A stretch of DNA of 64,000 nucleotides from Diphasiastrum complanatum (lineage: Eukaryota; Streptophyta; Lycopodiopsida; Lycopodiales; Lycopodiaceae). The notes below the pieces were generated by a model. The model made no database searches. It saw nothing but the letters and a program-made list of their open reading frames with translations, and was not told where the DNA came from. Below are positions 21,046 through 30,551 of this stretch, piece by piece; the stretch's first letter is position 1; each line of letters opens with the position of its first letter. The stretch spans positions 42,367,368-42,431,367 of the forward strand of contig CM055103.1 of assembly GCA_029204225.1 (NCBI GenBank), written 5' to 3'. The position numbers and the translations under genes were made by a program.

Positions 21046-22835
21046 TCCAATTTGTTGTGGGGTCCTTGATGTTGTATACTCCCTCTGGTCCTATGCTCAT
21101 CACAAAAGGCCTTGAACTTGGTAGATATGTACTCGCCACCATTGTCACTCCTTAAGCACTTGATCCTTGTGAAAAATTGGTTCTCCCTTGCATTCTTGAA
21201 CTTGACAAAGACATCATACGCTTCATCCTTGCTCTTTAGTAGATAGATCCAACAAAATCTACTAAATTCATCAATGAAGGTTACATACATCTTAGCTCCA
21301 CTATTGCTAATTGTAGTAAATCCATGAATATCCGAATGTACAAGTTGAAAAGGCTTTGTAGATCTAGAAATAGATCTAGTATAAGGTAGTCTATGTGACT
21401 TAGACAAAGCACAAGACTCACAAACATGCTTGTCATTACTTAAGGAACTTGGAAGACCAATCACAACCTTCTTCCTTGCCATTACCTCCAATGACTTGAA
21501 GTTGAGGTGTCCCATCCTTTTGTGCCAAACCTCTCGAATAGAAATTTGCTCCCTTGCAACACATCCAACTTGGTTAGCAATAACACAAGCATCAAGTTTG
21601 AACAACTTCCCTTGCCTTTTACCTTTTCCAATCAAGACATCCTTCCTTTTGATCAAACAAGAATCTCCATCAAACTCCACCTTGAGGCCCTTACTTAGCA
21701 TTTGACTCACACTAAGCAAATTCTTGGTAATAGATGGAATAAACAAGACATCCTCCAAATGAACATTCCTATTTGTAGAGAGAGAAATAGGAATTGTGCC
21801 AATCCCTTTGATTGCACACTCACCATCATTGGCCGTGTAAATCACCCTCTTTTCATCTCCATATGCCAACAAAGAAGTGAAGTACTCTTTGTGAAAGGTC
21901 ATGTGTGAACTTGCTCCACTATCAATCCACCAAGGATCTAGATCTCCATCATTATCAAGCATACATGAAGACATCACAAAAGCATCATCATTTGCATCTT
22001 GCACATCCAAACCATCCTCATCAAGAGTAAGATTACCTTGCTTGTCTCCTTGATCTCTCTTCTTCTTGTAGCACTCACTTGCAAAGTGTCCTTTGATGCC
22101 ACAATAGAAGCACTTGAGCTTTGATCTATCCTTCTTTTTGCCACTTGAAGAAGCATCCACTTGATCTTGCCCTTTAGACCACTTGCTTTTGGTTTTGCCC
22201 TTGAATTTGCCCTTTGTGAACATAGCATCCTCTTGAAGTGTCGATGTAGATCCACCTCTTACTTGAAGCCTATATTCCTCATTGATCAAGATCTCTTGAA
22301 GATCCATCAAACTTGGCAAAGTCTTTTGAATAGCAATACTTTGAACAATGTTAGCATGAGCATCCAACAAGCCATTAAGAATCACTTTAATAAGCTCTCC
22401 TTCCTTAATACTTTCATCTATGCAAGCTAACTCATCAATCAATGCTTTCATTCTCAAAACAAAAGTACTTGGACTTTCTTCATTCTTTTGCAAACAAGAA
22501 AAGATTTGTCTTCTTAGAGTCAACACTCTAGAAGTAGACTTGGATTCATAAAGCTTCTTCAATGAATTCCAAGCTTCCAAAGATGATGTGCACTTACCAA
22601 CTTCCTTGAGAAGTTCATTGGTAACATTCATCTTTATCATGTGTAGAGCCTTCTTGGCCCTCTTGTCATACCTCAATTGATCTTGTTGTGCTGCTGGTCT
22701 CTCCTCCAAACCTACAACAATATCCAAAACATCATTCATCTCAATAAGTGACTCCATCCTCACTTTCCATAATGAATGGTTACTTGAGGTAAGCCTATCA
22801 TTGGCTTCCAACATGACTCCAATTGAGGTTGCCAT
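20997..22835 (-). CDS. copia gag, protease and integrase N-terminal part
   Basis: 612 codons from an ATG at 22,835, the natural gag start after a 588-base leader. Gag N-terminal LTSSNHSLWKVRMESLI, UBN2-type EAWNSLKKLYESKSTSRV, CCHC knuckle CFYCGIKGHFASEC near residue 243, protease WWIDSGASSHM near residue 303, pre-integrase VWHKRMGHLNFKSL with CESCALSKSH, and integrase core LVHSDIHGF, VTFIDEFSRFCWIYLL, RSDNGGEYIS. A frameshift near 21,090 turns the rest into out-of-frame residues, and the true integrase continues in the frame starting by 21,045. All catalytic residues before the shift look intact. Confidence 0.9.
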   Translation of the reverse strand: MATSIGVMLEANDRLTSSNHSLWKVRMESLIEMNDVLDIVVGLEERPAAQQDQLRYDKRAKKALHMIKMNVTNELLKEVGKCTSSLEAWNSLKKLYESKSTSRVLTLRRQIFSCLQKNEESPSTFVLRMKALIDELACIDESIKEGELIKVILNGLLDAHANIVQSIAIQKTLPSLMDLQEILINEEYRLQVRGGSTSTLQEDAMFTKGKFKGKTKSKWSKGQDQVDASSSGKKKDRSKLKCFYCGIKGHFASECYKKKRDQGDKQGNLTLDEDGLDVQDANDDAFVMSSCMLDNDGDLDPWWIDSGASSHMTFHKEYFTSLLAYGDEKRVIYTANDGECAIKGIGTIPISLSTNRNVHLEDVLFIPSITKNLLSVSQMLSKGLKVEFDGDSCLIKRKDVLIGKGKRQGKLFKLDACVIANQVGCVAREQISIREVWHKRMGHLNFKSLEVMARKKVVIGLPSSLSNDKHVCESCALSKSHRLPYTRSISRSTKPFQLVHSDIHGFTTISNSGAKMYVTFIDEFSRFCWIYLLKSKDEAYDVFVKFKNARENQFFTRIKCLRSDNGGEYISTKFKAFCDEHRTRGSIQHQGPHNKLEWLKGRIGLYVKVLKL

Positions 22836-23423
22836 GTAGCAATGACCTGATCTTCTCTTTCAACATGTTTCAATGCACAAAGCACTCCTTTGAACAACAA
22901 CAAATGCTTTTAAAAGAAATCACCAAGATTTGAAAGTATCTCACAAATTCTCTTCTAGCACTTATCCAAGCAAATCAACACATAGAATCATGGAATCTTG
23001 ATCAACCTATGATCTATCCTCAATCTAATGACTTTTGCCACTTCCTAATATTGAAACACACTCAAATGAAGTCCAGCAACCTCACTATCTAGAGATCCAA
23101 TCAAAATTAGGGTTTTGACAAAATCACAAAAAATTGACTATTCCAAATCTACATGCAAATGCTGAAAATTTGATATGCAATCTATAAGCCACCACTTAGG
23201 CTGAACCAATGATCCAAAAATCGGCCAAATCCAGCATGTGAATTCAAAAAACGAAATTGAACAAGTATATTGACCTATTTAGTGTTTTGATCTACAAAAG
23301 ATCCAATCTACAAAAGCAAAAAATCCGATTTTGGTGTAGAATCCTCTCTAGCATGCTCTAGACTTGATATCTTCACCAAATCATTGATAGATCTGATTTC
23401 CTCCTTCATAACCTGAAACACAA
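22836..23423 (-). other. untranslated leader of the chimeric copia
   Basis: 588 bases between primer-binding site and gag ATG, with no long open frame, as expected for the packaging and leader region of a copia RNA. Confidence 0.7.
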
Positions 23424-23435
23424 GCTCTGATACCA
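23424..23435 (-). other. primer-binding site
   Basis: Plus-strand GCTCTGATACCA, the reverse of TGGTATCAGAGC, directly adjoining the 5' LTR of the minus-strand element. Confidence 0.9.
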
Positions 23436-24083
23436 TGTGAAAGATTTCAGATCCTAAAGATTCAATCTACTTGAATGATCTTTGGTTAGAAAGAGAAATA
23501 CACTACCAATTTTACCAATGTAGAAAAATCAGCATCTACACACAATTTGAGATGCAAACACTAATAGAACTTGATCAGACTTGAATGAAATGATTATGTA
23601 CTGTTTCTGTCCATACAAAACCAGCAAGCTACTATATTTCACACGTGTGGACCCAAAATAACAATATAGATCATTCTACACATAGAATTGCAAGCAATCA
23701 CCAAGATAGTGCACCAATGGAAAGTAGAACCCAAGAGGACCATGTATAAGCATGAAATGAGATAGAGAAGAGAGAAGATGACTCTCTCCATGAGTTACAT
23801 CCTTTTATAGCAGGTCCAAATCCTATTTGGTCAATTGGCTTTCTCACCAAAATGCTAACCCTACCAATTTTGGGTCTAGATTCAATGTACCCAACTTATT
23901 CAAATTGAATCTACTCAAACTCACATTCTATCTTTCCCACACTTTCAAAAACTGTTTATTCAAATGAAATTTAGACTAATGAACTTTGAAAAGTCAACCT
24001 CTAAGTCTAAAACAAGTTTTGGCCTCAATATGCCAAATATGGAAATATTGCAAAATGTGATGAAACTAGTTGAATCTCTCACA
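23436..24083 (-). mobile_element. 5' LTR of the chimeric copia
   Basis: 648 bp, TG...CA, about 96% identical by hand alignment to 18,053-18,702. Followed by the right copy of the ATGTG duplication at 24,084-24,088. Confidence 0.9.
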
Positions 24084-24343
24084 ATGTGTAGATCACAGAA
24101 ACTACTTTGCATGTTGCATGCACTGATTGCATGTGGCTTGCATGCATACAGTAAAACTTTGCATGCTATCTAAACATCTGCATGTCATCATAATTGAACC
24201 TATCTAACTCAAATCCGAACTACACTAGAAGGATATGTGCTCAATTCACACTCCTTTTATGTACAACATGAATTTTATTGGAAATCACCATGGACATGAC
24301 CCCAAAATCGAGATAGGAAGATAATATTTTAATAATCTTCACA
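24084..24343 (-). mobile_element. proximal part of the split older LTR (with right TSD copy)
   Basis: Continuation of the LTR at 17,616-18,052. On the minus strand it begins TGTGAAGATTATTAAAATA, right after the polypurine tract at 24,344-24,360 of the older copia. The first five bases (ATGTG) are the right target duplication of the inserted element. Confidence 0.8.
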
Positions 24344-24360
24344 CTCCTCCTTAAAATTTA
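24344..24360 (-). other. polypurine tract of older copia
   Basis: Minus-strand TAAATTTTAAGGAGGAG immediately before the LTR start, in the expected place for plus-strand priming. Confidence 0.7.
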
Positions 24361-24921
24361 TGTTCCTATCAACATAGATTTCGAAATTAGGCCAAGGTTA
24401 GACCTCATCTTCATAAATACATTCTTGAGTAGAGGCTTGGTGAGAAGATCTGCAACACAATCTGAAGATGAAACATGCTCCAATGAGATCTCTCTCCCAA
24501 TGACTTTTTCTCTTACAAAATGATGAGCCACTTCAATATGCTTGCTCCTTGCATAAAAGACTGGATTATTTGCAAGAGCCTGAGCAGAAATGTTATCATT
24601 CTTGATTATTGGTAAATCTTCATCTACATAACACTTTAGCTTCAAAAGTAGCCTTTTGATCCATAAAATCTCCTTTGTTGTGGTTGTAAGAGATTTGTAT
24701 TCAGCTTCACAGGATGATAAAAAAATAGTTGCCTGTTTCTTTGATAGCCAAGAAACTAAATTTCCTCCAAGAAATATAGTGTAAGCACTTGTGGATTTCC
24801 TATCCAACCTGTCTCTTGCAAAATCTGAATCTGAAAAAGCAATCAAAGTCAGATCTTCTCCTTCATAGAATAGACCATAATCCAAGGTAGAAGATATATG
24901 CCTCAAGACTCCTTTAGCCAA
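24358..24921 (-). CDS. copia RNase H domain (older element)
   Basis: 187 codons ending near the polypurine tract. KGVLRHISSTLDYGLFYEG, FSDSDFARDRLDRKS (Asp), SSCEAEYKSL (Glu), then IKNDNISAQALANN where the usual CDNQSA is changed, and RSKHIEVAHHFVREKV. It is in the same frame as the RT frame at 24,946-26,460 and is separated from it only by one in-frame TAG at 24,943-24,945. The altered second Asp region, lacking the Cys, suggests loss of selection. Confidence 0.85.
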   Translation of the reverse strand: MAKGVLRHISSTLDYGLFYEGEDLTLIAFSDSDFARDRLDRKSTSAYTIFLGGNLVSWLSKKQATIFLSSCEAEYKSLTTTTKEILWIKRLLLKLKCYVDEDLPIIKNDNISAQALANNPVFYARSKHIEVAHHFVREKVIGREISLEHVSSSDCVADLLTKPLLKNVFMKMRSNLGLISKSMLIGT

Positions 24922-24945
24922 CTTCCAATGATATAACTTTGGATC

Positions 24946-26460
24946 CTACATGTGTTGACTTAGTTTATGAACACAAAAGCTTAGATCAGGCCTAGACACT
25001 GTTAACCAAATAAGTGAGCCAACAAAGGATTTTTCATCATCTTTAATAGGAACTTTTACAGTGTCCTCCGTAGGTGTATCTATGCCTTTACAGTTCTCCA
25101 TATGAAATTTCCTGAGCATGGAAAGTGCATATCTACTTTGGCTTATAAATGCATGACCTTTCCAAAAATCTATTTCAAGGCCTAGAATATAGTGAAGAAC
25201 TCCTAAGTCTTGCATCTTAAACTCAGTACCAAGTGCATGCTTAGTTTCTTCAACTAACTTCTCATTGTTTCCACAAAGAATGATATCATCTACATAGATG
25301 AGAAGAATAATCACAAAGTTATCTACAAACTTATAATATAGAGAAGGGTCATATTCACTTAGACAAAATCCGAGTGATATGAGATAGGAATTGAGCCTTG
25401 CATACCAAGACCTTGGTGCCTGTTTCAGTCCATACATACTTTTGAACAAAAGACAAACTTTTGATTCATCACCTTCCTTCACAAAACCTGGAGGCTGCTC
25501 CATATAAATCTCCTCTACAAGGTAACCATTGAGAAATGCATTAGAAACATCAAGTTGGAGCATACTCCATTTGTGAAAACATGCAAGAGAGATGAGTATT
25601 TGAATTGTTACCATCTTTGCAACTGGTGCAAAGGTGTCTTCATAGTCAAGACCTTTAATCTGTGAGTAGCCTTTGGCACAAAGTCTTGCTTTATACTTAT
25701 TGATAGATCCATCATGATTATACTTGATTCTGAATACCCACTTACATCCAATCACATGCATGTTGTTTGGTGACTCCACAAGCTCCCATGTGTTATTTGA
25801 CATCAAGGCTTCAAATTCTTGGGTCATTGCTTCAACCCACTCCTTGGATTGAAAAGCTTCTTGGACATCCTTAGGCTCTTCATCTGACATAAAAAGTGCA
25901 TGATAGGAAGTTTCACCTTCCACTTGCCTTCCTTCTTCATCATATGTGAGTCTCCTTGGCTCAGATCTTGCTCGTATAGATCTTCTGGGTGTGGTAGCTT
26001 GAATTTGCTCCTCCTCAAGCCTCGGCCTCACCTCTTCTTGAACAGCATCAAGATTGATGATTGATCTTGCATGAGTCTCCTTGATCTGTGCATCATCCAA
26101 GTTAAATTTCTGATCTTTATGGAAGATCACATCTCTACTAACAACATTTTTGTTAGTAGAGGGCAAATAAATCTTGTATGCCTTTTTAGTGGATGCATAT
26201 CCTACAGAAATTCCTTTTACTGCACTAGGTTCTTCCTTCTTCCTAGTTTTTAGAGGCACATGCACAAAGCATACACAGCCAAAAATCCTAAGATGATCTA
26301 CCTTAGGCTTTTTCTTATACAACATCTCAAATGGTGTCTTTCCTCCTATTGCAAGATTTGGAAGCTTATTACAAAGATAATTTGCACATGCAACTGCCTC
26401 TCCCCAAAATTCTTTAGGCAGAGAAGCTTCTAGCCTAATGGCTTTTGAACATTCACACAA
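24946..26460 (-). CDS. copia integrase C-terminus, linker and complete RT
   Basis: 504 codons without a stop. Integrase tail (EFWGEAVACANYLCNKL, FGCVCFVHVPLKTRKKEE, ISVGYASTKKAYKIY), linker (RRSIRARSEPRRLTYDEEG) and a full RT: WVFRIKYNHDGSINKYKARL, LDVSNAFLNGYLVEEIYM, SMYGLKQAPRSWYARL, IYVDDIILCGNN (catalytic Asp pair), and LGVLHYILGLE. It ends FCVHKLSQHM at a TAG before RNase H. It is the best-preserved RT in the window apart from that of the young copia at 56,739-62,071. Upstream integrase is in a shifted frame (26,430-26,687), so the polyprotein is broken. Confidence 0.9.
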   Translation of the reverse strand: MCECSKAIRLEASLPKEFWGEAVACANYLCNKLPNLAIGGKTPFEMLYKKKPKVDHLRIFGCVCFVHVPLKTRKKEEPSAVKGISVGYASTKKAYKIYLPSTNKNVVSRDVIFHKDQKFNLDDAQIKETHARSIINLDAVQEEVRPRLEEEQIQATTPRRSIRARSEPRRLTYDEEGRQVEGETSYHALFMSDEEPKDVQEAFQSKEWVEAMTQEFEALMSNNTWELVESPNNMHVIGCKWVFRIKYNHDGSINKYKARLCAKGYSQIKGLDYEDTFAPVAKMVTIQILISLACFHKWSMLQLDVSNAFLNGYLVEEIYMEQPPGFVKEGDESKVCLLFKSMYGLKQAPRSWYARLNSYLISLGFCLSEYDPSLYYKFVDNFVIILLIYVDDIILCGNNEKLVEETKHALGTEFKMQDLGVLHYILGLEIDFWKGHAFISQSRYALSMLRKFHMENCKGIDTPTEDTVKVPIKDDEKSFVGSLIWLTVSRPDLSFCVHKLSQHM

Positions 26461-26841
26461 AGTTCTATTCTTTCTCTCAACAACTCCATTTTGTTGAGGA
26501 GTATATGAACAAGAAAACTCTCTTTAAATACCCTCTCAGAAAAGTCTTTAAACTTATTGGAAGTGTACTCTCCTCCACTATCACTTCTTAAAGCTTTTAA
26601 CTTGAAAGGAAACTGCTTCTCTACATAAGCTTTAAAAGTAAGAAACACATCATAAACCATGGCTTTTGAAGACAGCATATAGATCAAGAATTTCTTGTAT
26701 AATCACCTACAAAAGAGACAAAGCAGTTGCCTCCTCCTTTGCTCTTTGTTGATGAAAAATGAACATCAGAATGTACAAGTTCAAATGGTTGGTTTGTCTT
26801 GATACTTGATCTAGGAAAAGGCCTTCTGTCTTCATGTTCCT
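26430..26841 (-). pseudogene. copia integrase core fragment
   Basis: Frame 26,687-26,430 holds LSSKAMVYDVFLTFKAYV and RSDSGGEYTSNKFKDF (second catalytic Asp), then shifts. To the right, translated pieces up to 26,841 resemble the first integrase block (FELVHSDVHF, then SKGGGNCFVSFVGDY). At 26,842 the sequence switches to a plus-strand copia relic, so gag, protease and the 5' LTR of this element are lost. Confidence 0.75.
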
Positions 26842-27618
26842 AACCTTACCAAGAATCTACTTTCAATAAGTAAAATCATGGATTCTGCTCGAAGGGTTGC
26901 ACCATACTCGACAAGTCCAAGAAGATTTTAGCCTTCGGCAAACGATGTGGCTACCTCTACAACCTTAGTCACTGCTATTCGACAAACAACCAAGCTCTTC
27001 ACACATCGACTTCTAAATCAACTGATATGCTCTAGAATTTTAGATTAGGTCATCTATATTTCAATAGTATTCAGCAAATTTCAACTCAGAATTTAGTGCA
27101 AGATTTTTCTTCTGAGAGCAGACCAAATTCTCCTTGTGAAAGCTGTATCATCAGCAAGCATGCAAGAAGTCCTTCATGTCTAATTCAATTCATACTTCTA
27201 AAGGTTTTCTTGATCTTGTACATAGAGACATTTGTGGCCCAATGCAGGCTGCTTCGATAGGGGGAGCCCTTTATTTCCTAACTTTCATTGATGATTTCTC
27301 TCAACGAACTATCACCTACTTCGAAGGAGCAATGTCCACAATCCAAGACAGAGCAGGAGAAAATGAAGCAATATCCATTTCACTCCATTATCAGGTCACT
27401 CATGTATGCTATGCTCTGCACTCTACCCGAATTAGCATACTCCATCAGCTCTCTCAGCCAATTCCTATTGAATCCAGGGCCAACTCATTAGAAAGCTCTC
27501 ATAAAGGTCACGAAGTATGTCCAAGCTACAAAACATCTCAGCATCTATTATGGAGGCAGCCAATCAGCAAAAGTAAATGCAAGAGGTGTGGCACAAGAGA
27601 TTGGGGTATCTCAACTAC
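26842..27618 (+). pseudogene. copia pre-integrase/integrase joined to RNase H
   Basis: Begins with pre-integrase scraps (ILAFGKRCGYLYNLSHCY), reaches LDLVHRDICGPM and LTFIDDFSQRTITYF at 27,205-27,325, then jumps directly to the RT/RNase H boundary (EQCPQSKTEQEKMKQYPF, IIRSLMYAMLCTLPELAYS) and fades near 27,600. The internal RT is deleted. Related to the plus-strand lineage at 3,505-8,223. Confidence 0.75.
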
Positions 27619-27619
27619 A

Positions 27620-28615
27620 AGTTATTAGAGGTGATGGCAAAGAGGCAAGTTGTGTTTGGTCTTCCTAAATATCTAACAAGCTTGAATCATGTTTGTGAGC
27701 AATCTGCTTGATCTAAGTACCATAGGTTACCTTACAAGAGATCTACATCAAGAACAAGTGATCCTTTCCAACTTATGCATTCAGATATTTATGGTGTTAC
27801 TACAATTAGCAATGGAGGTGCTAAGATGTATGTGACTTTCATTGATGATTTTAGTAGATTTTGTTGGGTCTATCTACTAAAGAGCAAAGATGAAGTGTTT
27901 GATGTCTGTGTAAAGTTCAAGATTGCAAGGGAGGTTCAATTTTCTACAAAGATCAAGTGCTTGAGGAGTGACAATGGTGGTGAGTATATTTCTACCAAGT
28001 TCAAAGGTTTTTTTTTATGAGCATGGGATCAAGAGGGAGTACACAAGCCCAAGGACACCACAACAAAATGGAGTGGCCGAGAGGAAGAACTTTGTGTGAA
28101 GGTGCCAAAGCCATGAGGTTAGGTGCTAATCTTCCTAAATCATTTTGGGATCAAGCTTTGTTGTGTGCTAATTTTCTATGCAATAGGTGGCCGAGTGCAA
28201 TATTGGATGGAAAAACCCCTTTTGAGATATTGTTTGGAAGAAGGCCGAGTGTCAACTTTTTCAAAGTTTTGGATGTATTTGTTATATCAACATCACTCTT
28301 AATGATAGAACCAAGGAGGATCCATCTTCAAAGAAAGGTGTGTTTGTTGGCTATAGTGAGGTAAGCAAGGCTTACAAAGTTTACATTCCTTCAACAAAGA
28401 AAGTGGTCATTGGAAGAGATGTCATTTTTTATGAAGTTTTCAAAAAGCTTCTTCAAGTGGTGATGTGGACATTGGATCTAGCATTATTGATGTTGATGAT
28501 GAGATTGATGCTACTTTGGATGTTGATGTTAAAGGGCCTACTTCAAATTAAAAGCCAATGAGGACATTAAGAGAAAAACAACAACCTTTGAGACGCACTT
28601 ATGATGACTTAGAAT
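27620..28615 (+). pseudogene. copia integrase relic, lineage of the 20,997 element
   Basis: Reads on from EVMAKRQVVFGLPKYL (pre-integrase), through HSDIYGVTTISNGGAKMYV, TFIDDFSRFCWVYLLKSKD, RSDNGGEYISTKFKG, to LCEGAKAMRLGANLPKSFW and VGYSEVSKAYKVYIPSTKK, in three frames. It closely follows the integrase of the chimeric copia at 18,053-24,083 but lies on the other strand. It stops in the linker (LREKQQPLRRTYDDLE); no RT follows. Pseudogene. Confidence 0.8.
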
Positions 28616-28699
28616 AACAATGCGCCAATCTATATAAGTATCTCTGTCTCTTGCTGAGTGCAAGGATTTTATTACTTCTATTAATAGTTTTGCATTGGT

Positions 28700-28850
28700 C
28701 AGATTCAAACTCCACCTTGTGACCTAAATCTGTAATTTTGCTTACTGATAACAAGTTTGCAAAGAGTTAGGAACATATAAAACTTTTGATAGTAGTTTGA
28801 ATTGATCATGCTGGAATCGCAATCTTACAGTACCTTCACCTTCAATAGTG
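28700..28850 (-). pseudogene. copia protease-region scrap
   Basis: Minus-strand reading gives THTIEGEGTVRLRFQHDQF and LLSKVLYVP, the same sequence as the post-protease region of the plus-strand relic at 3,690-3,790. About 50 residues remain. Confidence 0.65.
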
Positions 28851-28879
28851 TGAGTAATAGTGACCATCTGGCAAATATC

Positions 28880-28985
28880 CTCTGATGGAAAATGCGTAAC
28901 GGTAAGGGCCAAAGGCGCATGAGAGCGGGAGCCCGAGGGCAGGCCCCGACTAACAAGGAAGGCCCGAAGGCTTCGGGCCTTCTAG
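28880..28985. repeat. GC-rich patch with near-perfect hairpin
   Basis: Locally GC-rich compared with its surroundings. At 28,959-28,981 two 11-base arms, AAGGCCCGAAG and CTTCGGGCCTT, are separated by a single G. No T-run follows and no RNA gene is claimed. Confidence 0.6.
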
Positions 28986-29149
28986 ATCTTGTTTTCTGAT
29001 GACTAGTTTCTGATAGATTGTTTAACAAGCATACAATCAACCTTGTGGATCATTCAAAGATCCATTTATGGTCCTTAGTACTGTACTTTTCACAAAGATG
29101 GCCCTATCACTAACTTACACATAGATGGTAACAAAAAAATTTGCAATAC

Positions 29150-29990
29150 CGCTAAACTCAAAATAGATGACTTTTTTCATTTTTCACTCCTAAAAAATTA
29201 TCTAGTCTAAATAAGCATCAACTATATTTGGTCTCATCATCTTTCAGCTTTATCCCTACAAAAGCTATATGGTACAACAAATTCGGTTCACTCAATTGGA
29301 TTAGGGGTCAGGAATATTGGTCCAACTATTACAAAAACATACAATGCCTTAGTCCAATCAGGTGTTTTAACCATGGCTACTTTCGTCGGCTTCTCTTTTA
29401 AGTACTCAAAACACCTCTTGGATAAGTGTTGACCATTCAAATACTATTAGATTCTAATAATCTTGTAGGAAATAGTTTTATCTTGCTATATTTTTTCAGA
29501 AATCTTTGATAGCACCCAAATAACCCTAGGAGCGACAATACTTACTTCACCATTAAGTAGGGAGCTTTTTATCAATGGACTATTTCAACTCTTGCAAGTT
29601 CAGATGCTATACCATCAACTAATACACTTCTTAGGGTTCAAGAATATTTCCATTATTCAAGCACACCTTGAAGTTTTTGCATGATTGTAACGTCATCTTC
29701 CGTTGTTTTAACAATGCAAATATCATCCATATAGAAATGCTTCATTCAATATTGTAGGTAGGTACAAGCTACATTAAACTACCAAAATGGCATCTTGTGA
29801 CATGAGAAGGTTTTCTAAAGGTCATTTTCAATGTATCCTTTTTGGCTACAATAATTTGATCATATGTGATGAAGCAATCCATTAATACATCTCCCTACCA
29901 ACCAACCATATGATCAAATATTGGTCATTTTCAAAATTTATGTTATGCTACATTGCAAAATCTTGTCAATCTTATTTTATTATTTAAAAC
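29150..29990 (-). pseudogene. Ty3/gypsy RT-RNase H relic
   Basis: No long frame survives, but minus-strand translation recovers the gypsy order: IIVAKKDTLKMTF (RT fingers) near 29,850, FYMDDICIVKTT (from Y-L-D-D) near 29,725, VLSLLGLFGCYQRFLKKYSKI near 29,520, FEWSTLIQEVF then LKRE near 29,430, and a PDWTKALYVFV RNase H start near 29,360. FLGL.GYYRRFI-type wording is diagnostic of Ty3/gypsy-class pol. It is riddled with stops and old. Confidence 0.7.
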
Positions 29991-29999
29991 AATCTCTTT

Positions 30000-30473
30000 G
30001 AAGATTTTATGATTGTTTTGATATCCTTTTAAATGGAAATAATTTCTCAAGATTATTAGCTTTGGCATGTGCTGGAGATTATCAATCTTTAGTGGATTCT
30101 TCATCTTCTACACTGACTTCCTACTCTATTTACCCACTATTAACACAAATACTACCAAGCAAATATTGTAAACAAAAAGTGAATTATTAATTTTCAAGAG
30201 TTTCAAACCTATGAAATATATGGAAAAACTAATGAAACAATGTAGGATATATTGTAAAGGTGTTAGGAGAGAGCCCAAGAAAGACGTTGATACCAAGGTC
30301 ATCTCTCAATGCTTTTATGCATTCAATGCCTACTACAAAAGTTGGATGGTCAAGACGATACTTTTCATATCTTTCATAAATTAGTTTTTAGGATACATGA
30401 AAACAAAAGCCAATATTATTGACATTTGAATGTTGAAAAAATAGAGCAATAAATAAACACATTTAGAACACTT
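30000..30473. other. non-coding spacer
   Basis: AT-rich, no domain recognised. May include further decayed gypsy sequence to the right of the RT relic. Confidence 0.4.
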
Positions 30474-30475
30474 TT

Positions 30476-30548
<73 letters not shown>
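30474..30548. repeat. compound (GT)n-(GA)n microsatellite
   Basis: About 24 bases of GT followed by about 50 bases of GA repeat. The apparent Ser-Leu repeat protein on the minus strand is only this tract translated. Confidence 0.95.

Positions 30549-30551
<3 letters not shown>

Larger units (their letters stand above)
18053..24083 (-). mobile_element. complete copia retrotransposon with foreign segment in place of RT
   Basis: Both LTRs (18,053-18,702 and 23,436-24,083) begin TG and end CA and are flanked by ATGTG. A primer-binding site (minus strand) is at 23,424-23,435 and a polypurine tract at 18,703-18,714. Internal order on the minus strand is gag, protease, integrase, linker, an unrelated open frame of about 1.06 kb, then RNase H. 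By hand the two LTRs differ at about 26 positions plus two single-base indels, near 4%. It sits inside the LTR of an older copia. Without RT it should depend on other elements for mobility. Confidence 0.9.

Noticed and set aside
24946-26460. A functional host gene encoding a 504-residue reverse transcriptase
   Set aside because: It is the pol part of a copia element between an LTR/PPT and broken integrase; integrity of the frame alone does not make it a host gene.
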